Part shown: positions 53,544 through 64,000 of the stretch, in pieces | Position numbering within the stretch: the stretch's first letter is position 1 | Layout of the letters: each line of letters starts with the position of its first letter | NCBI RefSeq assembly: GCF_019218285.1 | Contig: NZ_JAHUZG010000002.1 | Location: 682,001-746,000, forward strand | DNA: 64,000 nucleotides | Source of the DNA: Antarctobacter sediminis | GTDB lineage: Bacteria; Pseudomonadota; Alphaproteobacteria; Rhodobacterales; Rhodobacteraceae | Direction of reading: 5' to 3' | Notes under the pieces: model-generated | Database searches by the model: none | What the model saw: only the letters and a program-made list of their open reading frames with translations | What the model was told of the DNA's origin: nothing | Translations under genes and position numbers: made by a program

Positions 53544-54440
53544 TCAATTCTTCGCAGTTTTGCGTTCAACTGACGGGATCTTGGCCAATTGCACCGCAAG
53601 AATACCTGCCGCAATCACCGCAACGCCCAGCATGTCCAGCGGCCGCAGAGACTCGCCCAGAAAGGCCGCCGCGATGGCAACGCCAAGGAACGGGTTGAGA
53701 AAGTGGAATGTCGCCGCGCGCACCGCGCCGATCCGGTCAACCAGCAGCACCCAGACAAAGGTCGCCGCCAGACCGGGCACCAGAGTGGTGTACAGGAAGG
53801 CCGAGATCAGAGAGGCGGACCATTCGACCTGTACCGTTTCCAGCGCCAGTGCCGGCACCCAAAGCACCGCGCTGCCCACCAGCATCTGTAGCCCCACCAC
53901 CATCATGAAATTGCCCCCCGACGTTGCGCCGTGCAGCGACAGGGTTGCCACGGTCAGCGCCAGCACCCCGATCACGCAAAGCCCCACACCGTAAAGGTCC
54001 AGCCCGCCGCCGAACCGTGCGCCCATGATGATCGCCACCCCGGCAATACCCGCCAAAAGGCCGAACACCGCCTGTTTGCGCAGCGTATCACCCAGAAACA
54101 GCCACCCCGCCAGCGCCACCAGCAAAGGCATGGTCGAGGCGATGATCGCAGCCAGAGAAGCCTCGATTGTCTGCATGGCGACGAAGTTCAGGCCCAGATA
54201 CAGCGCATTCTGACAGATGCCAAAGACGATTGTCGCCCGCCATTGATTACGGGTCAGCCGCCAAGTCTGGCCCATGGCCCGGGCGATCACGACCGCCAGC
54301 AGCCCGGAGATCAGAAAGCGCAACGCCAACGCAGACAGGGGCGGCGCCGCAGCAACGATGATACGGGCAGAGGTGAAGGCCGAGGACCACATGACCGCAA
54401 AGGCGAGGCCCATCAAAATCGCACGAATATCCATGGCCAT
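53544..54440 (-). CDS. EamA-family (DMT superfamily) exporter
   Basis: A 298-residue membrane protein with ten predicted helices in two EamA repeats: AFAVMWSSAFTSARIIVAAAPP in the first and LHGATSGGNFMMVVGLQMLVGS in the second, with the terminal signature TFHFLNPFLGVAIAAAFLGESL. EamA proteins usually export amino acids or metabolites. The start at 54440 (M-A-M-D-I) is chosen over an earlier Met because the first helix begins there; the Shine-Dalgarno is weak. Substrate unknown. Confidence 0.88.
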   Translation of the reverse strand: MAMDIRAILMGLAFAVMWSSAFTSARIIVAAAPPLSALALRFLISGLLAVVIARAMGQTWRLTRNQWRATIVFGICQNALYLGLNFVAMQTIEASLAAIIASTMPLLVALAGWLFLGDTLRKQAVFGLLAGIAGVAIIMGARFGGGLDLYGVGLCVIGVLALTVATLSLHGATSGGNFMMVVGLQMLVGSAVLWVPALALETVQVEWSASLISAFLYTTLVPGLAATFVWVLLVDRIGAVRAATFHFLNPFLGVAIAAAFLGESLRPLDMLGVAVIAAGILAVQLAKIPSVERKTAKN

Positions 54441-54535
54441 ATGGGTAGGGGCTTTCCTGACGTTGGGAAAGCCCTCACGCGCGGCTTTGCTCCGGCGATT
54501 GGCAGCCATGCACACAGCGCATTGCCGCGATGCTT

Positions 54536-55222
54536 TTATTCGGCGACCTGCGCGGGTTTGATCAGCGACTCCAGATGCCGGGTCTTGATGTAAATCAGAC
54601 ACCCACCTTCGCTGCGGATCCGGTTGCCAGAGCCGGTCGGACTGCGCAGCCATGTGCCCGCCGGATAGGTTCCGTTTTCATCCGTCAGCGAGCCCGCAAC
54701 CACAAAGATCTCTTCCGGCGTTCCATGACCTGTCCCATCCAGAGTTGCGCCGGGTTGAAAGCGAACCATGCGCACGCGTTCGCCCGGAACGTCATGCAGC
54801 AACAGTTCCTGCACTCCCTCCGTCTTGCCGGGGGCAAACTCTGCCCTGCGGGTGTCGATCACCTTTTGCTCGGTGTCATCCTCTGCGAACTGGCACAGCT
54901 TGACCAGGATCGTCGCCCCTTCGGGACCGATGTGCGGGCGATGGGCCGTGCCGATGGGGTTCCGTACATAAGTACCCGCCGCGTAGTCCGCGTGTTCATC
55001 GGAAAAAACGCCCTCCAGCACAAGGAACTCTTCGCCGCCACCGTGGGTATGCGCGTCGAACTGGCTGTTGGGGGCAAAGCGCACAATCGTCGTCGCCCGC
55101 GCAACTTCATCCCCGATCCGGTCCAGCATCATGCGTTCGACACCATTGGCGGGGGAAGCGCGCCACTCATAGTCCTCGGGGCGGATCACGACACGTTTCG
55201 AAAAATCGGCGTTCAGTTTCAT
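54536..55222 (-). CDS. ChrR-like double-cupin protein
   Basis: A 228-residue protein made of two cupin_7 (ChrR-like) modules. The first has FDAHTHGGGEEFLVLEGVFSDEH, with two His and a Glu as likely metal ligands; the second has GTGHGTPEEIFVVAGSLTDENG with similar residues. In ChrR anti-sigma factors this cupin senses singlet oxygen together with an N-terminal zinc domain, which is absent here, and no rpoE-type sigma gene is adjacent. It may be a stand-alone sensor or a small-molecule enzyme. Confidence 0.83.
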   Translation of the reverse strand: MKLNADFSKRVVIRPEDYEWRASPANGVERMMLDRIGDEVARATTIVRFAPNSQFDAHTHGGGEEFLVLEGVFSDEHADYAAGTYVRNPIGTAHRPHIGPEGATILVKLCQFAEDDTEQKVIDTRRAEFAPGKTEGVQELLLHDVPGERVRMVRFQPGATLDGTGHGTPEEIFVVAGSLTDENGTYPAGTWLRSPTGSGNRIRSEGGCLIYIKTRHLESLIKPAQVAE

Positions 55223-55353
55223 CCATCCCTCCAGAGTCGCGGATCAATCGGGCGCCGGCGGGGCGCTACGGGCTATACATATGCAGATCACGCGGTTTGT
55301 CTGCCAGTCCTGCGCCGCTAGTTCACGCAGGGTTGTACAGTGGAGTGGCCGTG

Positions 55354-55962
55354 ATGTCTTTTGCCCTAGTTTTCGACTGCGAGTTCCTGACCGCCGAAGG
55401 GTCGCCCTCGCGTTTCTGGTGCGGTCCGCGTGACCCCGATCCGGTGGTGGCCCAGATCGGTATTGCCAAGCTGGGACTGGCCGGGGATTTCCCGCTGCTC
55501 GACACCATCCGGCTATACGTGGCTCCGCGGAACCGCCACGGAGCGCCGTGGCATCTGGACCCGTTCTTCACCCGGCTGACAGGGATCACGCCAGACCATA
55601 TCGCCGCCGAAGGTATTCCGCTGGAACAGGCTTTGCGCCGTGTCGAGGATTTTGCCGAGGGGCGCAAGCTGTGGTCCTGGGGCAAGGATGAATTCAACAT
55701 GGTTGCGATAAGCTGTTATGTCGAAGGCCTGACGCCCCCGCTCCCGGCCCGGCAATTCGGCAATGCCTGCGACCTGCTGCTGAAGGCCGGAATGCCCTAC
55801 GACGATCTCAAACGCACGCGAAGTGACAAACTGGCCGACCATTTCAAAATCGAACATCCGCCGTTGCGTGGTCATGATGCTTTGGATGACGCCCTGTCGG
55901 TGACCTACGTACTGCAACATTTTTTGCGCCAAGGCGCGCTGACCCAAGCCGATTTTGCCTGA
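55354..55962 (+). CDS. DEDDh-type 3'-5' exonuclease-like protein
   Basis: A 202-residue RNase T/DnaQ-fold protein. ExoI is FDCEFLTAEG (the D-x-E pair), ExoII probably SWGKDEFNMVAI (Asp), and ExoIII is RGHDALDDALSVTYVLQHFL (H-x4-D). It could trim DNA or RNA 3' ends. The ATG at 55354 follows GGAG. The middle motif is a little unusual, so the nucleic acid it uses is uncertain. Confidence 0.8.
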   Translation: MSFALVFDCEFLTAEGSPSRFWCGPRDPDPVVAQIGIAKLGLAGDFPLLDTIRLYVAPRNRHGAPWHLDPFFTRLTGITPDHIAAEGIPLEQALRRVEDFAEGRKLWSWGKDEFNMVAISCYVEGLTPPLPARQFGNACDLLLKAGMPYDDLKRTRSDKLADHFKIEHPPLRGHDALDDALSVTYVLQHFLRQGALTQADFA

Positions 55963-55970
55963 TCCCATCA

Positions 55971-56003
55971 AAAATGCCCCGCCTGCCAACGGGCAAGCGG
56001 GGC
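55971..56003 (-). terminator. intrinsic terminator downstream of ccrM
   Basis: On the minus strand GCGGGGC/GCCCCGC with an inner TGCC/GGCA stem forms a long hairpin followed by ATTTTTGATG. It lies 70 bases beyond the ccrM stop and also just after the plus-strand exonuclease gene. A second short hairpin (CCGCCCC/GGGGCGG) overlaps the ccrM stop at 56068-56087. Confidence 0.75.
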
Positions 56004-56072
56004 CAGTTCGTGCCGCGGGCTAGTGCGCGGCATCGGCGGTGTTCATCTTGATGTTGTTGAAGGTGCCGCCCC

Positions 56073-57197
<1,125 letters not shown>

Positions 57198-57239
57198 CTA
57201 GTCCCCGGCGCTTTTGCGCTCATTGGTTGAGCAAAAGAT

Positions 57240-57278
57240 GAGTCAAAGGTGATTCGCGGTCAATTATATTTTTGAATC
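57240..57278 (-). promoter_or_regulatory. ccrM promoter region with three GANTC methylation sites
   Basis: GAGTC (57240-57244), GATTC (57251-57255) and GAATC (57274-57278) lie within 39 bp of the 88-bp region between rnhB and ccrM. A minus-strand TATAAT (57263-57268) would serve as -10, placing two sites near or in the leader and one upstream. GANTC is the methylation target of CcrM itself, so autoregulation by methylation state is likely, as known for Caulobacter ccrM. Confidence 0.65.
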
Positions 57279-57906
57279 AGACACTTGAGTTTTTCGCTTG
57301 CCACAAGATATCGCGCACCGGAGCGAAGGAACGTCTATGAAGTGGGGTCACCCCCAAATCTCGGAGTGCAGATTTGTGACACTTCGTCGGGTATCCGGCG
57401 TTTGTTTCCCAGCCATATCCCGGAAACTGCGTGGCGGCCTTTTTCATGACATCATCCCGCCAGTTTTTTGCCACAATTGAGGCCGCCGCGATCGACGGTG
57501 AGCGCCCGTCGCCGCCGACAATCGGCGTCGCGGGACAGGGCAATTCGGTCGGAAGACGGTTGCCGTCGATCAGCAGATGGTCAGGCACGACCGGCAGATC
57601 GGCAACAGCACGCCGCATTGCCAAGAGACTGGCCTGAAGGATGTTCAGTTCGTCGATTTCCTCGACACTGGCCTGGCCGATCCCGACAAGCGCGCTTTGG
57701 CGCAGTAGCGGCACAAGGAAGTCCCGGCGCTTGGCCGACAGTTTCTTGGAGTCGTTCAGGCCTTCCGGGATCGCATCCCGGTTCAGGACAACGGCCGCCG
57801 CGACGACCGGTCCCGCCAAAGGCCCACGGCCCACTTCATCTACCCCGGCCACACGGGACAACCCGCGCGCCCAGAGCGACTCTTCAAGGTCCAAATTCAG
57901 CGTCAT
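57277..57906 (-). CDS. rnhB: ribonuclease HII
   Basis: A 209-residue endonuclease removing ribonucleotides from DNA. The catalytic acids are in [19 protein letters not shown] (D-E pair), LLIDGNRLP (Asp) and the C-terminal [15 protein letters not shown] (Asp). The ATG at 57906 starts [12 protein letters not shown]; a GTG 7 codons earlier is possible. It lies directly upstream of ccrM on the same strand, as in other alphaproteobacteria. Confidence 0.96.
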   Translation of the reverse strand: MTLNLDLEESLWARGLSRVAGVDEVGRGPLAGPVVAAAVVLNRDAIPEGLNDSKKLSAKRRDFLVPLLRQSALVGIGQASVEEIDELNILQASLLAMRRAVADLPVVPDHLLIDGNRLPTELPCPATPIVGGDGRSPSIAAASIVAKNWRDDVMKKAATQFPGYGWETNAGYPTKCHKSALRDLGVTPLHRRSFAPVRDILWQAKNSSV

Positions 57907-57948
57907 GCCCCGGTTGAACCCGAACACCGGGCCCGAGGCAAGGGCGCG

Positions 57949-59079
57949 TCAACCCGCCAGCCGCGCGACAGCGGGCAAACGCATGGCCAGCGCCCCGGCC
58001 CCCACGATCCCCAGAAGGACCAGCACGATCCAGCCAAGAACCGGGATCAGGCCCAACAGCCCTGCCGCCAAAGCGCCAAGGAAGGCTGCCGCAACGGCGG
58101 TCAGACGGTCCGAAAGAGAAATCGGCAGATATTCCACCCCCCAAGCGCCCAGCGCGTACAATCCGACGACAAAGCCAAGACCACCAAGGGCCGCCGCCGC
58201 GATCCAGAAGAAAGGGGTCAGCAGCGCTCCGATCACAGTGACTGCGACCAGAACCCCTCCGCCGGTCAGCATCGACAACGACAGAAAGCCGATCAATCCA
58301 ACGCGGAACGGACGATCCGCGATTTCGGTACGCATCGACGACATCCACGACGGCAGAACCAGCGCCACAAGCGCCGTCACCGCACCGGCGATCAACACCC
58401 AGACAAGGAAATCCGCCACCAGTTCGCCGGTCTTTTTCTTCTTTGGCCCCTTGGGATGCTGGAACGCCCCGCTGACCCGTTTGAACTTCAGCTCTGTCCG
58501 CACCAGCCGGTCGGCAGGCACCACGGTTTCGGGCACCACGGTTGCGCCGATTTCCTCTTCGAAGATCGTCAGCGTGCCACCGATCCGCGCATCGGGGCCA
58601 AAGATCAACTCCCGGGCCGAAATCACCGCGTCCCCGCTGACTTCGGCATTCAACTCGACGATCTCGCCGTTCAGGATCGCGCTTTCGGAGATCGGCGCAT
58701 TCAGGGTCAGCTCAGAGCCGAAGGCCCGCAAATCGCCGCCGACGGGGGCCGAAATGTCCAGCGTATAACCGGCCAATGCCGCATCCCCCGCAATCGGTGC
58801 CGCAAGCCGGATCCGCTGACCCGCGGCGTAAAGATTGCCGCCCAGCTCTGCCTCGACATCGACCCAGCGACCCGCCATATGCGCCGTGCCCGCAACCGGG
58901 GCCAAGATCTGGACACGCTGACCGGCCAGAAAGGCATCCTCTCGCCCGCTGTCGGACATGCGGACGGTTTGCCCGGCCTGATAGACGTCATTGCCCAGAA
59001 AGGCCCGTTGTTCAGTATCCTGTGCCAAGGCAGGGCCAGCCAGCACAAGGCTCAGGATCACCAGTAGCTTTTTCAACAT
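57949..59079 (-). CDS. bactofilin-like (polymer-forming) repeat protein with C-terminal membrane domain
   Basis: A 376-residue protein. A signal peptide (LLVILSLVLAGPALAQ) is followed by a right-handed beta-helix-like repeat region, about residues 25-175, in which hydrophobic strands alternate with GxA/GxL turns (AHMAGRWVDVEAELGGNLYAAGQRI, GDAALAGYTLDISAPVGGDLRAFGS), as in bactofilins. The C-terminal 150 residues hold several hydrophobic helices (FLVWVLIAGAVTALVALVL and more). Bactofilins are normally cytosolic, so an exported repeat domain on a membrane anchor is unusual. Role unknown, possibly envelope structure. Confidence 0.75.
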   Translation of the reverse strand: MLKKLLVILSLVLAGPALAQDTEQRAFLGNDVYQAGQTVRMSDSGREDAFLAGQRVQILAPVAGTAHMAGRWVDVEAELGGNLYAAGQRIRLAAPIAGDAALAGYTLDISAPVGGDLRAFGSELTLNAPISESAILNGEIVELNAEVSGDAVISARELIFGPDARIGGTLTIFEEEIGATVVPETVVPADRLVRTELKFKRVSGAFQHPKGPKKKKTGELVADFLVWVLIAGAVTALVALVLPSWMSSMRTEIADRPFRVGLIGFLSLSMLTGGGVLVAVTVIGALLTPFFWIAAAALGGLGFVVGLYALGAWGVEYLPISLSDRLTAVAAAFLGALAAGLLGLIPVLGWIVLVLLGIVGAGALAMRLPAVARLAG

Positions 59080-59171
59080 GCGCAAAACTCCCCTGCCCCG
59101 GCGGGCACGATTCCCACGCCTGACAGATCAGGCGCCTTGCGCCGCTTTAAAGCGCGGGTCGGGGAGCAGGC

Positions 59172-59501
59172 TCAACCCTTTTCCGGGTCTTGCCCCTGTG
59201 CCTCTTCTTCCAGAATGGCCGTTATGAGGGACAAGACAGCCTCTTCTTCGGACACTTTCCTGGACGCGACCCACATCTCCAGCCGCGCCCGCTCTTCACA
59301 GCTCAGTTGCACAAGGATGGGGCGGCGGTCGCCGGAATTCACGGTCTTGTCCCAACCGATGCCCGCATCAAGGGCACGCCGAAGGGTCTGCCGGACAAGA
59401 TAGGCCAGCGGCACATGGGCCACGGCCTGCTGAACCAGCTCTTTGCGCAGGGATTCTGGCAGGCCCAGGACCAGGGCTTTTCTCGCGTCTCGCCGACTCA
59501 T
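59172..59501 (-). CDS. hypothetical protein, alpha-helical
   Basis: A 109-residue protein with helices separated by an arginine-rich middle (LVRQTLRRALDAGIG) and an acidic C-terminus (SLITAILEEEAQGQ). The central segment PILVQLSCEERARLEMWVASRKVSEEEAVLSLI has some likeness to plasmid-type CopG/ribbon-helix-helix proteins, but I cannot confirm this. No known family assigned. It lies 92 bp upstream of the bactofilin-like gene on the same strand. Confidence 0.65.
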   Translation of the reverse strand: MSRRDARKALVLGLPESLRKELVQQAVAHVPLAYLVRQTLRRALDAGIGWDKTVNSGDRRPILVQLSCEERARLEMWVASRKVSEEEAVLSLITAILEEEAQGQDPEKG

Positions 59502-59676
59502 GATTGTCCTCGTTTTGGCATGAGTTTCAATTTTAACAGAATGTCGGGCAGCGGCGAGGCCTGATCTCGTGAAAGTTGTAGCTGCTTTGCACGTCTTCCC
59601 TGCGGAAACAGCGGGGTTTGCCCAGCGACCAATTCAGGGTACAGCGGCCCCGCCCCCTGAAATGGAGCCGTCAAAC

Positions 59677-60102
59677 ATGCATCTTTTTGTCTATGGCACC
59701 CTGCTGACCGTTGCTGACCATCCTATGGGGCGCAAGCTGCATGAAGCGGCTGATTTTGTCGGGTCCGGCTGGATCCGCGCCTGCCTTTATCACATCGAGG
59801 ATCCTGAAGAACCGGGCAACCGTTATCCCGGAGCGGTCCCGTCCGGCTATGACGATGACCGGGTTTATGGCGAGCTTTACGCCCTGCATGACGCCGAGGC
59901 CCTGCTGCCCGCCTTCGACAGATACGAAGCCTGTGACCCTTCGCGCCCGGAGCCGCATGAATTTCAGCGCCGCGAGATCCCCGTCACGCTTGAAGACGCC
60001 CGGGTGATCCCGGCAGTTTCCTATCTCTATGCATGGGATCTGTCGCGCGCGGCCCGCATCCCCTCGGGACGGATCACAGAGGCGATGCCATCCGCGCGTT
60101 GA
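59677..60102 (+). CDS. gamma-glutamylcyclotransferase (GGCT)-like protein
   Basis: A 141-residue GGCT/AIG2-fold protein. The N-terminal motif is LFVYGTLL, and the catalytic Glu region is probably FDRYEACDPS with preceding VYGELYAL. GGCT-like enzymes release pyroglutamate from gamma-glutamyl compounds, including glutathione breakdown products. The ATG at 59677 follows GGAG at 8 bases; a Met 5 codons earlier is less good. Confidence 0.87.
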   Translation: MHLFVYGTLLTVADHPMGRKLHEAADFVGSGWIRACLYHIEDPEEPGNRYPGAVPSGYDDDRVYGELYALHDAEALLPAFDRYEACDPSRPEPHEFQRREIPVTLEDARVIPAVSYLYAWDLSRAARIPSGRITEAMPSAR

Positions 60103-60120
60103 TACGCCGATAAAACGAAC

Positions 60121-60142
60121 AAGGGCGCCCGAAAGCGCCCTT
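60121..60142. terminator. hairpin between the GGCT gene and groEL
   Basis: AAGGGCGC/GCGCCCTT with a 6-base loop lies between the convergent GGCT gene and groEL. On the minus strand it is followed by GTTCGTTTTATC, so it may terminate groESL and serve the plus-strand gene as well. Confidence 0.7.
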
Positions 60143-60222
60143 GCGTAATCCTGTGACGGCGTGACGCGCAACCTTCTGGTCCCGCGCCACCCGGCCTGTA
60201 TCCCCGAAGGGAAACGGCCGTA

Positions 60223-61893
<1,671 letters not shown>

Positions 61894-61927
61894 TCAGCGG
61901 TGGACGGGCCTGCGGCCCATCGTTTCC

Positions 61928-62215
61928 TCAGGCGATGATGCCGAGGATGTCGCTTTCTTTCATGATCAGCAGCTCTTCGCCGTCGACCGTCACTTCGGTG
62001 CCCGACCACTTGCCGAACAGGATCTTGTCGCCTTCGGCAACATCCATGGCGATGCGATCACCGTCGTCGTCCTTGGCGCCGGCGCCCACAGCCACAACCA
62101 GACCTTCAGCCGGCTTTTCCTTGGCGCTGTCGGGGATGATCAGGCCACCAGCCGTCTTTTCGTCGCTCTCGACGCGACGAACCAGCACGCGGTCATGAAG
62201 CGGTTTGAATGCCAT
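61928..62215 (-). CDS. groS: co-chaperonin GroES (10 kDa)
   Basis: A 95-residue lid of the GroEL ring. Signatures are [19 protein letters not shown], the mobile loop [15 protein letters not shown] and the C-terminal DILGIIA. The ATG at 62215 is used; a 7-codon extension upstream lacks the fold. It is preceded by CIRCE. Confidence 0.98.
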   Translation of the reverse strand: MAFKPLHDRVLVRRVESDEKTAGGLIIPDSAKEKPAEGLVVAVGAGAKDDDGDRIAMDVAEGDKILFGKWSGTEVTVDGEELLIMKESDILGIIA

Positions 62216-62269
62216 CTTCGAGTTCTCCTGGCTCAAAGTTTTCCCTATCGACCCCGTGATCCGGGGCCG

Positions 62270-62296
62270 TTAGCACTCATCAGGGTCGAGTGCTAA
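62270..62296. promoter_or_regulatory. CIRCE element (HrcA operator) of groESL
   Basis: TTAGCACTC (62270-62278), 9 bases, then GAGTGCTAA (62288-62296): a perfect match to CIRCE. It lies 55 bases upstream of groES, so groESL should be repressed by HrcA and induced by heat shock. A sigma-32 promoter was not clearly found. Confidence 0.97.
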
Positions 62297-62345
62297 CGGC
62301 GCTGAGGTAAGGAACGCCCCGAGTCGTGTCAACACGCTGCCGTGA

Positions 62346-63984
<1,639 letters not shown>

Positions 63985-64000
63985 GCCGTGCCCCACGGTG

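Noticed and set aside
56019..56072. Short coding-looking tail (GTFNNIKMNTADAAH) just after ccrM on the minus strand
   Set aside because: It reads like a protein C-terminus, but the frame upstream is inside ccrM in another frame, and only an 8-codon ATG frame is possible. It could be a relic of a lost gene, but evidence is too thin.

Overview
The window looks like a chromosomal segment of an alphaproteobacterium, most likely a marine Rhodobacteraceae (Roseobacter-type). The pointers are high-GC coding sequence, a petABC operon with a GTG-started Rieske gene, a CcrM-type GANTC methyltransferase, an NDUFS4-like complex I accessory subunit, a CIRCE-controlled groESL operon, and tripartite tricarboxylate transporter genes beside sulfatases. 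No insertion sequence, prophage or CRISPR array was seen. The species assignment is inference.

Layout. (1) 1-4086, minus: lytic murein transglycosylase (cut by the window edge), a 55-57 residue Cys-rich membrane peptide, nagA, an amino-sugar kinase and a MarR regulator; together these suggest amino-sugar or peptidoglycan salvage. (2) 4206-10362, plus: sulfatase, tctC, tctB, tctA, sulfatase, tightly packed and divergent from the MarR gene. (3) 10633-14206, minus: a NitT/TauT-type ABC importer and an FNR-type regulator. (4) 14312-29720: an accessory catabolic island with three paralogous S15/CocE hydrolases, two paralogous XRE-cupin regulators, a complete Dpp/Opp-type ABC importer, an alpha/beta hydrolase and an M81 (MlrC-like) metallopeptidase. 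This is the most system-like part of the window.

(5) 29777-35135: tRNA-Arg(UCU), a GNAT protein, the NDUFS4 homologue, a STAS-like protein, uvrB, an AT-rich NucS-like nuclease fused to an N-terminal helical domain (probably acquired), and a cold-shock protein. (6) 35376-43589: mostly ordinary small genes (VOC protein, rhodanese, zinc ribbon, trxC, UspA, an OmpR-type regulator with a degraded receiver, an ABM monooxygenase, DUF484-xerC, a GST and an outer-membrane barrel). (7) 43814-46566: petABC, the cytochrome bc1 complex. (8) 46648-49974, minus: thiBPQ under a TPP riboswitch. (9) 50322-59501: aroC, a chemoreceptor with a CheR-type C-terminal tether, an EamA exporter, a double-cupin protein, an exonuclease, ccrM with three GANTC sites in its promoter, rnhB, and a bactofilin-like membrane protein. 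(10) 59677-63984: a GGCT-like protein, groEL-groES with CIRCE, L-lactate dehydrogenase and a DedA-family protein.

How the parts may work together (inference). Regions 1-2 could feed sulfated carboxylates or amino sugars into the cell for desulfation. In region 4 the importer would bring in peptide-like or ester/amide compounds, which the cytoplasmic S15 hydrolases, the alpha/beta hydrolase and the M81 enzyme would cleave. The XRE-cupin proteins would sense the ligand and control the operon.
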